This document shows, piece after piece, positions 55,758 to 64,000 of a stretch of 64,000 nt of DNA (positions are counted from its first letter, which is position 1; every line of letters starts with the position of its first letter). The notes under the pieces were generated by a model. It saw nothing but the letters and a program-made list of their open reading frames with translations. It did not search any database and was not told where the DNA came from. This stretch comes from Bacteroidales bacterium. Lineage in GTDB: Bacteria > Bacteroidota > Bacteroidia > Bacteroidales > F082. The stretch spans positions 62,001 to 126,000 of the forward strand of contig JAFGXS010000056.1 in NCBI GenBank assembly GCA_016936505.1, read 5' to 3'. The translations under genes and the position numbers were made by a program.

Positions 55758-56807
55758 ATGTTTTATAAATCTGTCATACGACCACTTCTTTTCAGATTTG
55801 CCCCTGAATTCATTCATCATTTTGTTTTTGTTAGCCTGAAAATATTCTTTTCTATACCAGGCCTAAGTGGTTTGTTGCGTTCATACTGCCTGCCCGATCA
55901 CAAATCCTTGAAGAAAGAATTGCTTGGGATAAAGTTTGACAGTCCGGTGGGTATTGCAGCAGGGTTTGACAAAAATGCACAGCTTTATAAACAAATGTTT
56001 TCACTGGGATTTGGTTTTATTGAGGTCGGGACTGTAACACCAGAAGGCCAAATAGGAAACCCAAAGCCCCGACTTTTCAGGCTCCCTTCCGACAAAGCAT
56101 TAATCAACAGAATGGGATTTAACAACGCAGGTTACAAAGCTGCTGTTCAAAGACTTTCTCATCGCAATCCAAAAGAACCTGTGGGTGGGAACCTCGGGAA
56201 AAACACCTGTACACTTAACAATGTTGCCGTAGAAGATTATGCCTTACTCTTTGAAGAGTTATTCAATTCTGTTGATTATTTTGTGGTGAATGTTAGCTGT
56301 CCCAACATTAGCGACCTTAAAGAATTACAGGATCAGAAGGCACTGGTAGAAATTCTCGAAAGCCTGCAATCCATCAACAACAATAAACCAAAACGGAAAC
56401 CTGTTTTACTGAAGATATCTCCCGACTTAAACAATAAACAGCTCGATGAAGTAATTCAGATAGTAGATCAGACAAAGATAGACGGTGTTGTTGCTGTCAA
56501 TACTACAATCACAAGAAACAACCTCAAGGCCGCTTCCTCAAAAATCAAATTGATTGGAAACGGTGGTTTAAGTGGAAAACCCTTACAAAAAAGAGCTTTG
56601 GAAGTAGTCCGCTACCTCTCAGAAAAATCAAACAAATCCTTTCCTATAATTGGTGTAGGCGGCATTTTTACACCCGATGATGCTTTGGCAATGTTAGAAG
56701 CAGGTGCTGATCTAATTCAGGTTTATACAGGCTTCATTTATGAAGGACCTTTTATTGCCCGAAGAATCAACAAAGCCATTATTAAAAACAGCCTTTCTAA
56801 GCTATAA
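55758..56807 (+). CDS. pyrD: Quinone-dependent dihydroorotate dehydrogenase (class 2)
   Basis: Oxidises dihydroorotate to orotate in pyrimidine synthesis, passing electrons to quinone at the membrane. The 349-residue protein has the class 2 N-terminal membrane helices (about 1-45) and the FMN barrel (GIAAGFDKNAQLYKQM; GNLGKNT; GVGGIFTPDDALAML). The catalytic base, Ser175 in E. coli, is Cys181 here (VNVSCPN). Class 1 enzymes use Cys at this place, so this protein combines a class 2 body with a class 1-like base. It lies downstream of the DUF5606 gene. Confidence 0.93.
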   Translation: MFYKSVIRPLLFRFAPEFIHHFVFVSLKIFFSIPGLSGLLRSYCLPDHKSLKKELLGIKFDSPVGIAAGFDKNAQLYKQMFSLGFGFIEVGTVTPEGQIGNPKPRLFRLPSDKALINRMGFNNAGYKAAVQRLSHRNPKEPVGGNLGKNTCTLNNVAVEDYALLFEELFNSVDYFVVNVSCPNISDLKELQDQKALVEILESLQSINNNKPKRKPVLLKISPDLNNKQLDEVIQIVDQTKIDGVVAVNTTITRNNLKAASSKIKLIGNGGLSGKPLQKRALEVVRYLSEKSNKSFPIIGVGGIFTPDDALAMLEAGADLIQVYTGFIYEGPFIARRINKAIIKNSLSKL

Positions 56808-56844
56808 ACTCTTGAAGAACCAGATGAACTGAATATTTTTCCAG

Positions 56845-56852
56845 TACATTTG
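56845..56852 (+). promoter_or_regulatory. Candidate -7 box of the 936-residue gene
   Basis: TACATTTG on the plus strand ends 4 bases before ATG 56857, so the transcript would be nearly leaderless. A chance match cannot be excluded. Confidence 0.3.
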
Positions 56853-56856
56853 GACA

Positions 56857-59667
56857 ATGAAACACAGATATTCCAAACTTTTTGTACTCATTATCCTTTT
56901 TGGCTCACTAGCATTAAGCGCCCGTGGTCAATACTATATCACCGGACAAGAGCCACATTCTACGCAATGGATGCAGATCAGAACTCCAAAGTTTCAAATA
57001 GTTTTTCCACAAGGATATGATTCTATTGCCAGGCTTTATATCAGCTATTTAAAGATTTCTTCACCCTATACCAAATCTCCTTATTTAAATAAAGTAAGAC
57101 CCGTCACAATTGTTTTGCACGAACAAAGTGTTTATTCTAATGCCTTTGTGAACCCTGCACCATTGCATGCTGATTTTTTCGATATGCCATCGCAGGAAAT
57201 CTATCCTCAACGTTGGGCAAAACAACTTTCGTTACATGAATACCGTCATGTGGTGCAAATGAACATGATGCGTTCAGGATTTGGCAAGCTTGTATACCTA
57301 CTTTTAGGGCAACAAGGAAGTGCTTTGCAATTTTCAGGACTTCCCCTTTGGTTCATTGAAGGTGATGCCGTTTACAATGAAACAATACATAGTAACAGTG
57401 GCCGTGGAAGGACTCCAGACTTTGTCTATATGCTCAAGGCTCAGGTTCTCGACAAAAAGATTTATCCCTATGATAAGGCACAATTTGGTTCGTATAAAAA
57501 TTTTGTTCCCGATCATTATACTTTGGGATACCAACTGGTGTTGAACGGAATTAATCATTATGGAATTAATCTATGGAAACAAACAATTAATAATGTTGCC
57601 CATCGCCCGTACCTCATCTTTCCTTTTACAATTAAAATGCACCAGACAACAGGAAAAGGAAATGCCGGATATTACAAAAGAACACTTAGACAGCTTAAAT
57701 CTGAATGGCAGAAACAAGACATCCTTTTCCGTCCTGATCCGTTCCATATCATTAAAACCAATAACAGATTATACAGCAACTATCTTTTTGTAAACCAAAC
57801 AAAATACGGCCTTATATTCGAAAAATCCGGGTTAGACAATATACATCAGTTTGTAATGATTGATAAGAAAGGTAAGGAAAATACATTGTTTACTCCCGGC
57901 TACGACTTTAACGAATCTCTATCGGCAAATGATAGCCTTCTACTATGGAACGAGATGACATTTGATCGGCGCTGGAGCAACAGAGATTACTCAGATTTGT
58001 ATGTCTTCAACTATATCTCTGGAAAGAAAGAAAGATTAACTTATCATCAACGTTTATTTGCTCCGGCACTCTCGCCTGATGGGAAAACCATTGTGGCCGT
58101 TTCTGTGGATGAGAAACAACACTATTCACTTTATTTCTATGATCTGACTAGCCATAAACTGACACACAGTTTCAGCACTTCAAACAATTTATTCTTTATG
58201 ACACCCAGGTGGTCGGCGGATGGGAAAAAAGTTGTTGTTACTGTTTTAGGTGATAACGGGAAATCTATTTTTCTGATCAATACTCTAAACTGGGAACACA
58301 AACAGGTTCTTCCGTTTTCTTTTACAGAAATAAAAGAACCGGCAGTAAAAAATAACTGGCTTCTGTACACAGGCACATACGAGGGAAAAGATAACCTTTA
58401 CGTTATCAATCTAAAAGATAATCATTCTTACAGGTTATTTAATGCCAGATTTGGGGCCAGAAATGCTACGTTTTCTGACGACGGCCGTAAAATTTACTTT
58501 TCAGAATATACTGCAAATGGGTTCAAACCTGCATATTTAAATTTTGATACAAAAACTCTAATTCCTTTCAATACGAACCAACGGTACTTCTATCCTATTG
58601 ACAGCCTGGTTCATAAAAAAACATTTATACTTGACGACACTGTTTTACCCATGCAAAACTATCCTGTCAGAAAATACTCACGTTTAAAACATTTATTCAA
58701 TCCATACAGTTGGGGCCCTTTCAGTGTTAATATGAGTAATTATCAAATTAGTCCGGGATTTTCTGTTCTTTCACAAAACAACTTAAGTACAGCAGTTACT
58801 ACTTTAGGTTACCAGTACAACTTGAACGAACAACGCGGACTTTGGAACTTTTCATTTGATTACTACGGCTGGTACCCTGTTGTTGGAATCAATGTATCCA
58901 CCGGAAACAGAGTAAATGCAGCAATTGTAAACAATACTATTTTACCCTTGCACTGGAATGAAACACAAATAACCGCAGAAATTAAAGTCCCTTTGAATCT
59001 GACCCATGGAAAATGGATCAGAGGAATACAGCCATATTTTGGTTATAACATACTATTTAGAAAAGTGCTCTCACCTGATACCTTATCTTTTTCAAATCCA
59101 AACATTTCAACACTCTCTTACCAGTTGTATTGGTATAACCAATCCATAAAATCGACACGTGATATTTATCCACAGTGGGGACAAAACATTTGGATAAATT
59201 TTCAGCATACACCTTTCGAACCTTTTCTTGCAACACAATTTGAGATCCAATCCCGATTGTATTTTCCGGGAATCCTGATACATCACAGTCTCTTTTTCTA
59301 TGGCGGGTTCGAATCTCAGTCGAAAGATTACTTTTTCCAAAACCACATTTCAATTCCGAGAGGTTATAACAACCTGTATTTCATACGTTATTTTACTTTC
59401 CAGTCAAATTACACTTTTCCTGTTGCTTATCCCGATTTAAACCTGCCTGAAGTTTTTTACCTGAAGCGTCTTTACGCCAATGTGTTTTATGATTATATGA
59501 AGACTTATAATCTTATTGAACGTCAATTCAGCAGCGCAGGTATTGAATTGTATTCTGACTGGAACTTTGTCAGCCTATTTCCTAACCTTTCGCTGGGTGT
59601 GAGATGGAATTATCGGCTCACAGAAAAAAGCAGTACCTTTGACTACCTTTTTCAAATAAGTTTTTAG
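56857..59667 (+). CDS. Large HExxH/propeller/beta-barrel outer-membrane protein
   Basis: The 936-residue protein has a signal peptide (MKHRYSKLFVLIILFGSLAL) and then a peptidase-MA-like region: LHEYRHVVQM at 126-135 (HExxH) with LPLWFIEGDAVYNE at 162-175, the third-ligand Glu helix of gluzincins. From about 300 to 600, repeats such as FAPALSPDGKTIVAVSV and MTPRWSADGKKVVVTV are a TolB/WD-like propeller. The last 300 residues are aromatic-rich alternating strands ending in F, an outer-membrane barrel. A surface protease or a metal-dependent assembly factor is possible. The substrate is unknown. Confidence 0.75.
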   Translation: MKHRYSKLFVLIILFGSLALSARGQYYITGQEPHSTQWMQIRTPKFQIVFPQGYDSIARLYISYLKISSPYTKSPYLNKVRPVTIVLHEQSVYSNAFVNPAPLHADFFDMPSQEIYPQRWAKQLSLHEYRHVVQMNMMRSGFGKLVYLLLGQQGSALQFSGLPLWFIEGDAVYNETIHSNSGRGRTPDFVYMLKAQVLDKKIYPYDKAQFGSYKNFVPDHYTLGYQLVLNGINHYGINLWKQTINNVAHRPYLIFPFTIKMHQTTGKGNAGYYKRTLRQLKSEWQKQDILFRPDPFHIIKTNNRLYSNYLFVNQTKYGLIFEKSGLDNIHQFVMIDKKGKENTLFTPGYDFNESLSANDSLLLWNEMTFDRRWSNRDYSDLYVFNYISGKKERLTYHQRLFAPALSPDGKTIVAVSVDEKQHYSLYFYDLTSHKLTHSFSTSNNLFFMTPRWSADGKKVVVTVLGDNGKSIFLINTLNWEHKQVLPFSFTEIKEPAVKNNWLLYTGTYEGKDNLYVINLKDNHSYRLFNARFGARNATFSDDGRKIYFSEYTANGFKPAYLNFDTKTLIPFNTNQRYFYPIDSLVHKKTFILDDTVLPMQNYPVRKYSRLKHLFNPYSWGPFSVNMSNYQISPGFSVLSQNNLSTAVTTLGYQYNLNEQRGLWNFSFDYYGWYPVVGINVSTGNRVNAAIVNNTILPLHWNETQITAEIKVPLNLTHGKWIRGIQPYFGYNILFRKVLSPDTLSFSNPNISTLSYQLYWYNQSIKSTRDIYPQWGQNIWINFQHTPFEPFLATQFEIQSRLYFPGILIHHSLFFYGGFESQSKDYFFQNHISIPRGYNNLYFIRYFTFQSNYTFPVAYPDLNLPEVFYLKRLYANVFYDYMKTYNLIERQFSSAGIELYSDWNFVSLFPNLSLGVRWNYRLTEKSSTFDYLFQISF

Positions 59668-59686
59668 CGACATAACAGATAAAAAC

Positions 59687-60049
59687 ATGATCTACTCCAT
59701 AATTAAATTTCTGATCACGGTTATTTCAATCATGATTATCGGCGGATTACTTCCGGGTGTTCGCATCAAAGGCTCCAGCTTTATAACTGCAACTTTAACA
59801 GCAATTATAATTGCAGTGCTAAATTATCTGATATATCCGTTTATGGTAATTATTACCCTGCCTGTTACATTTCTTACCTTTGGTTTATTCCTGCTGGTTT
59901 TAAATGCTTTGATCATACAAATTGCATCATGGATTGTTCCAAACTTTGAAGTAGACAGCTTTGGCTGGGCCTTCTTTTTCGGATTGCTTCTGAGTATTAT
60001 TACCTTTTTTTTGGAAACCTTTATTTTTCCCATTGGTGTTTTCGCATAA
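59687..60049 (+). CDS. Phage_holin_4-type membrane protein
   Basis: The 120-residue protein has four TM helices (IIKFLITVISIMIIGGLLPG; AIIIAVLNYLIYPFMVIITL; FLTFGLFLLVLNALIIQIAS; GWAFFFGLLLSIITFFLETF). It matches the mycobacterial-type 4 TMS holin family by its G-L-P-G-V-R and L-N-P-type motifs (IKGSSFITA; VPNFEVDSFGWA). Such proteins are chromosomal in most bacteria and are not proof of phage origin. The function is unknown. The start lies 19 bases after the preceding stop; cotranscription with the 936-residue gene is possible. Confidence 0.75.
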   Translation: MIYSIIKFLITVISIMIIGGLLPGVRIKGSSFITATLTAIIIAVLNYLIYPFMVIITLPVTFLTFGLFLLVLNALIIQIASWIVPNFEVDSFGWAFFFGLLLSIITFFLETFIFPIGVFA

Positions 60050-60115
60050 AATATCTCATTCAAAACACCCTAAAACAAATCTTTTGCCGTTTTAGCTTCG
60101 GAAACAGAATAACAT

Positions 60116-60841
60116 ATGTGGTCTTTATTTAAAAAAGAAATTCGCAGCTTTCTCACATCAGTATCCGGTATTGTTGTTATCGGTATTTTTTTACTGGTAA
60201 CCAGCCTGTTTCTTTGGGTTTTACCTTCAGGAATGAGTATTCCTGAGGGCGGCTATGCCAACGTTAACGGGCTTTTTCAGCTGGCACCTTTCGTTTTCCT
60301 ATTCCTTATTCCGTCTGTTACAATGAATAGCTTTTCCGGCGAGATCAATTCTGGAACAATGGAATTATTGCTCACCAGACCTTTAAGCGACACAAAAATT
60401 GTTATGGGTAAATATTTTGCTCATTTCACAATTATATTATTCTCTTTAATCCCCACACTTTTATATTACTATTCGGCATATCAATTGGCTTATCCGGTTG
60501 GAAATATTGATTCGGGTGGTTTTTGGGGCTCCTATATTGGGCTCATTTTTTTAGCCGCTTCATTCACTGCTGTGGGAACCTTTTCGTCTTCACTATCAGG
60601 AAATCAGATTATTTCGTTTTTGCTCGCTGTAATCATCAGCGCTTTTTTGTACATGGGTTTTGATTTTACAGGACCACTCTTTGGAAATAACGAATATTTT
60701 GTTGATTTAATGGGAATTAGCGCTCATTATCAATCCATGAGTCGCGGTGTAATCGACATCCGGGATATTGTATATTTTCTTTCGGTTATCACATTTTTTC
60801 TCTATCTGACTAAATTTAATCTGGCACGAAGAAAATGGTAA
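60116..60841 (+). CDS. gldF: Gliding-motility ABC permease GldF
   Basis: The 241-residue protein has six TM helices and the ABC-2 permease layout (MWSLFKKEIRSFLTSVSGIV; FSGEINSGTMELLLTRPLSD). It matches GldF, the membrane part of the GldAFG transporter linked to gliding and type IX secretion in Flavobacterium; many non-gliding relatives carry gldFG too. It overlaps gldG by 7 bases. The ATPase gldA is not in this window. Confidence 0.9.
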   Translation: MWSLFKKEIRSFLTSVSGIVVIGIFLLVTSLFLWVLPSGMSIPEGGYANVNGLFQLAPFVFLFLIPSVTMNSFSGEINSGTMELLLTRPLSDTKIVMGKYFAHFTIILFSLIPTLLYYYSAYQLAYPVGNIDSGGFWGSYIGLIFLAASFTAVGTFSSSLSGNQIISFLLAVIISAFLYMGFDFTGPLFGNNEYFVDLMGISAHYQSMSRGVIDIRDIVYFLSVITFFLYLTKFNLARRKW

Positions 60842-62580
60842 AAGCACAGAAAATATCAACTCAAAGCAAAAAGATAAGAAATCATTACATTAAGCAGCTT
60901 CTGCTTGTTCTCGCAATTCTTATAGCTCTAAACTGGGTTGTTTCACTGTTTTATACCAGGATTGATCTAACGTCTGATAAAAGATTTACCCTTTCACAAG
61001 CCACACGGAATATTCTGAAAAAAATAGATCATCCTGCACATTTCAATGTTTATCTGAAAGGAAGCTTTCCGGCGGGTTTCCAAAGACTTGAGCGGGAAAC
61101 CAAAGAAATGCTCGAAGAATTCAGAGCCTATAACCATAACATTAGTTTTTCATTTATAAACCCCTCTGAATCCACTGATCCCAAAACCAGAGAAAGAATC
61201 TATCAAAACCTGGTTTCAGAGGGTTTGAACCCCACAAATCTTCAGGTTAAAACTAAATCGGGGCTACAACAACAACTGATTTTTCCGGGTGCTTTGGTGA
61301 GCTACAATGGGAAAAAGCTTCCCCTGTCTCTTTTAGAAAACCAGATTAACGTTCCACCTGAAGAAGTTCTGAACCATTCGGTAGAAAATCTGGAATATCT
61401 TTTTGCCGTAGCACTTTATCGTTTAATGCAAACTCATGAATCCAGAATAGGCTGGATTCAGGGGCAGGGTGAACCTCTTGGAAAAGATGTTGCTGATATT
61501 CTCCAGACATTACACAACAATTATAATTTAACCACAGTACAACTGACAAATAACTCAGAATCAAAATTACTAACTGTTTCGGTTGATAGTGTTTTTCCTG
61601 CATTTAAAGCCCTTATTATTGCAAAACCCAGTCAGAAATTTACAGACCAGGAAAAATTTGCACTCGATCAATACATTATGTATGGAGGAAAAGTTCTTTG
61701 GTTTATTGATCCTGTATTAGCCAGCATGGACAGCATCAGAACTTCACGTTCTGAGCAAACCGTGGCCATTGATCAGGGACTGGGGCTTCAGGAACTTTTA
61801 TTTCGCTATGGGATCAGATTAAATAAAGACCTGATCATGGATTTAAATGCCACTCCAATTCCTGTAAAAACAGGTCAGATAGGTAGTCAGGCTCAAATTA
61901 ATATGCTTCCGTGGTACTATTTTCCGTTGATTTCGCCCCAATCTAAGAACCCAATTGTGCGCAACATCAACAGCATACAAATGCAATTCGTTAGTAGTAT
62001 TGATACTATGGCAGTTAAAGGAGTTAAAAAAACTATTCTTCTAAAATCTTCTCCCTACACAGGAATTGAAGACGTGCCCGGAATTGTGAGTTTGGCCATA
62101 TTAAGAGAAAAACCGAGTCCGCAGTTTTTTGCAGGTCCGGGAAAAACTGTTGCAGTGCTTTTGGAAGGAAAATTTTCATCAGATTACACCAATAGGCTGG
62201 TCAGTAATATGTTAGACCCCTACATTCCGTTCATCAAAAAAAGTAAACCAACAGCCATGATCGTTGTTTCCGATGGGGATGTAGTCCGTAATCAACTTCA
62301 AGTCCCGGGTAATGATCCTCTCCCTTTGGGTTACGATCAATTTACAGGTACAACATATGGAAATAAGCAGTTGGTATTAAACGCACTGAGTTACCTTACT
62401 GAAGGTCCGGAACTGCTTTCTTTAAGATCACGGGAATTAAAACTAAGAATGCTCGACAAGACAAAAATAAACAATGAACTACTCCAGTGGCAACTTATTA
62501 ACACTCTAATTCCTTTACTTTATATTTTTGTTCTTAGTTTCATCTTTGTTCAAATCAGAAAAAGAAAATTTGGAAGTTAA
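60835..62580 (+). CDS. gldG: Gliding-motility ABC transporter substrate-binding protein GldG
   Basis: The 581-residue protein has an N-terminal TM helix (about 20-42), a large periplasmic part of the ABC_transp_aux family (YTRIDLTSDKRFTLSQATRN; WIQGQGEPLGKD) and a C-terminal TM helix (LINTLIPLLYIFVLSFIFVQ). It works with GldF. The start overlaps gldF by 7 bases, showing translational coupling. The stop TAA is shared with the antisense stop of the convergent ppk1 through a TTAA. Confidence 0.92.
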   Translation: MVKAQKISTQSKKIRNHYIKQLLLVLAILIALNWVVSLFYTRIDLTSDKRFTLSQATRNILKKIDHPAHFNVYLKGSFPAGFQRLERETKEMLEEFRAYNHNISFSFINPSESTDPKTRERIYQNLVSEGLNPTNLQVKTKSGLQQQLIFPGALVSYNGKKLPLSLLENQINVPPEEVLNHSVENLEYLFAVALYRLMQTHESRIGWIQGQGEPLGKDVADILQTLHNNYNLTTVQLTNNSESKLLTVSVDSVFPAFKALIIAKPSQKFTDQEKFALDQYIMYGGKVLWFIDPVLASMDSIRTSRSEQTVAIDQGLGLQELLFRYGIRLNKDLIMDLNATPIPVKTGQIGSQAQINMLPWYYFPLISPQSKNPIVRNINSIQMQFVSSIDTMAVKGVKKTILLKSSPYTGIEDVPGIVSLAILREKPSPQFFAGPGKTVAVLLEGKFSSDYTNRLVSNMLDPYIPFIKKSKPTAMIVVSDGDVVRNQLQVPGNDPLPLGYDQFTGTTYGNKQLVLNALSYLTEGPELLSLRSRELKLRMLDKTKINNELLQWQLINTLIPLLYIFVLSFIFVQIRKRKFGS

Positions 62581-64000
62581 GTCTTAGGCAGTAAATCCTT
62601 AAAGTAACTGTACATATCACCCTGAGAACGCACCAAAGGTTCTCCATCCTGAGCTGCTTTATATTCGTTGTATTCAGGATAACTGTTAATATAACGTGCT
62701 TTTACATTGTCGTTCAACTGTGTTTGAAGCATAAGCATCAGTTCTTTCTGAATATCCGGATCATAAATAGGACATGAAACTTCGAAACGGTGATCAAAGT
62801 TACGCATCATCCAGTCTGCAGATGAAATAAAATATTCTGGCTTGCCTGCATTCGCAAATACAAAAATTCTTGAATGTTCAAGATAACGATCAATATGTCC
62901 CAAAATCTGAATATTCTCACTATAACCTTCTATACCAGGAACCAAAACGCAAATCCCCCGGCAAATAATCTGAATCCTGACACCGGCACGAGACGCTGAA
63001 ACAAGTTTCTGTACTATTACCTTATCAACAAGGTTATTCAGCTTAATAATTGCCCAGGCCTCCAGACCTTTCTTAGCATTTCTGATTTCCCTGTTTAAAA
63101 GCCTCACCATATTATCTCTCAGATGATAAGGAGCAACCAACAGATGCCTGAAAGCCGGAGGAGTATAAGGAGATTCGAATAAATGAAACAGCATATCTAC
63201 TTCCCTGGCAATTTTTTGATTGGCAGTGAATAAACTTTCATCGGCATAAACCCTTGCCGTTGATTCGTTAAAATTACCTGTGCTGATGTTGGTATAAAAA
63301 ACATTTTTTCCATGTTCCTTTCTTCTTATCAACATGAGCTTGGCATGAACCTTATAACCGGGAAGATTTTTAATAATTTTTACACCTTCCTCACTCAGTC
63401 GTTCAGCCCAATATATATTTGCCTTTTCATCAAAACGTGCCTGAATTTCCAGAAAAACAGTAACGTATTTTCCATTTCGTGCGGCATTGATCAAAGCATT
63501 AATCACTTTTGAATCTCTTGCTGCACGATAAAAAGTCATTTTTATGGCCTTGACCTTAGGATCAATAGAAGCCTCACGCAACAAATCAATCAGGTAATCA
63601 AAAGATTGATACGGATAATGCAACATCACATCTTTTTTTCGGATCACATCAAATAAGCTGGTGGCATTGGACAAGGTAAGATGTTTCAAAGGCTTTCTGG
63701 AAGGATAAACCATTTCGTGGTTACCAATGTTGGGAAATGACATAAAATCGCGGAAATTATGATAACGCCCTCCACCCCTTAAGCTGTCTTCTTCAGAAAT
63801 CTTCAACTTTTTCATTAAAAACTCAAGCAATGGCCGTGGAATTTCCTTATCGTATACGAACCTTACGGGAAATCCTTTGCTACGCTTTTTTAGACTTTCT
63901 GTCATCAACTCATAAAAACTCTTCGAAATATCGCTATCTATATCCAACTCAGCATCACGGGTAATCTTTATTGTATAAGCATTAAACTCATCATAGCCTA
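62577..64000 (-). CDS. ppk1: Polyphosphate kinase 1, 3' part
   Basis: The frame continues past the window edge, so only the C-terminal 470 or so residues are present; the Met-like TTG at 63947 is internal. Polymerises the terminal phosphate of ATP into polyphosphate. It has the HKD-like phospholipase D fold (about residues after DAELDIDSDI): the phosphohistidine site GYKVHAKLMLI (His codon 63345-63347), and the YTNISTGNFNESTA segment. An IRGICVL-like site (RGICVLVPGIEG) and the C-terminal FISSADWMMRNFDHRFEV are present. It is cytoplasmic. Normal full length would be about 690-730. Confidence 0.95.
   Translation of the reverse strand, partial: GYDEFNAYTIKITRDAELDIDSDISKSFYELMTESLKKRSKGFPVRFVYDKEIPRPLLEFLMKKLKISEEDSLRGGGRYHNFRDFMSFPNIGNHEMVYPSRKPLKHLTLSNATSLFDVIRKKDVMLHYPYQSFDYLIDLLREASIDPKVKAIKMTFYRAARDSKVINALINAARNGKYVTVFLEIQARFDEKANIYWAERLSEEGVKIIKNLPGYKVHAKLMLIRRKEHGKNVFYTNISTGNFNESTARVYADESLFTANQKIAREVDMLFHLFESPYTPPAFRHLLVAPYHLRDNMVRLLNREIRNAKKGLEAWAIIKLNNLVDKVIVQKLVSASRAGVRIQIICRGICVLVPGIEGYSENIQILGHIDRYLEHSRIFVFANAGKPEYFISSADWMMRNFDHRFEVSCPIYDPDIQKELMLMLQTQLNDNVKARYINSYPEYNEYKAAQDGEPLVRSQGDMYSYFKDLLPKT

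Noticed and set aside
49119-60049. Prophage suggested by two holin-family membrane proteins (49119 and 59687)
   Set aside because: Both belong to holin families that are widespread chromosomal genes, and no other phage gene is present.
63945-63947. Start of ppk1 at 63947
   Set aside because: The codon is TTG inside an open frame that continues with ppk sequence (NAYTIKITRDAE) to the window edge.

Overview
The window is a chromosomal segment of a Bacteroidota bacterium. It is AT-rich and carries the markers of that phylum: gliding-motility genes gldF, gldG and gldH, a type IX secretion sorting tail on a secreted protease, DUF4290 and DUF5606 proteins, a RicT/PSP1 protein, and many TAnnTTTG promoter boxes of the Bacteroidetes sigma type with no Shine-Dalgarno sequences. 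Single-polypeptide pyruvate:ferredoxin oxidoreductase, a three-subunit fumarate reductase/succinate dehydrogenase and NADP-type glutamate dehydrogenase point to an anaerobe or facultative anaerobe of the Bacteroidales/Marinilabiliales type. The genus cannot be fixed from the sequence alone.

Bases 1-4100 are accessory in character. They hold the end of an XRE regulator, two or three decayed small genes with in-frame stops or a homopolymer frameshift, and a two-gene unit (secreted M43-like metalloprotease plus lipoprotein). That unit lies between two direct copies of a 48-bp tRNA-like repeat, each followed by a terminator. The region abuts tRNA-Arg(CCG) and ssrA (tmRNA), a common type of integration site. 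No integrase is visible.

Bases 4200-22500 are housekeeping. In order: ssrA, an NtrC-like regulator without a DNA-binding domain, priA, guaB, an operon of three SurA/parvulin-type periplasmic folding factors, a grpE-dnaJ-ABC ATPase operon ending in an unknown Cys-motif protein, DUF4290-murA, then hpt with a tandem double adenylate kinase, and rpmB. MurA carries Asp in place of the fosfomycin-target Cys. The second adenylate kinase domain has lost key residues.

Bases 22600-38200 run almost entirely on the minus strand: nucleotide-sugar genes (rmlB, galE, a WbpD/FdtC-like acetyltransferase, a DegT aminotransferase), a TPR-PAS hybrid sensor kinase, then PBP1A-gldH-ricT-holB and the sdhCAB/frd operon. 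Bases 38290-46060 hold aminopeptidase P, nifJ, a dihydroorotate-dehydrogenase-like flavoprotein and gdhA, together central pyruvate and nitrogen metabolism.

Bases 46200-64000 mix envelope and general functions: slyD, mltG, a GNAT enzyme, ytxH plus a holin-like membrane protein, frr, ftsE, a GT4 glycosyltransferase, an MsbA-like exporter, a TPR protein, DUF5606-pyrD, a large HExxH/propeller/barrel outer-membrane protein, a holin_4-type membrane protein, gldF-gldG, and the 3' part of ppk1, which runs off the window. No CRISPR array, rRNA operon or complete mobile element was seen.
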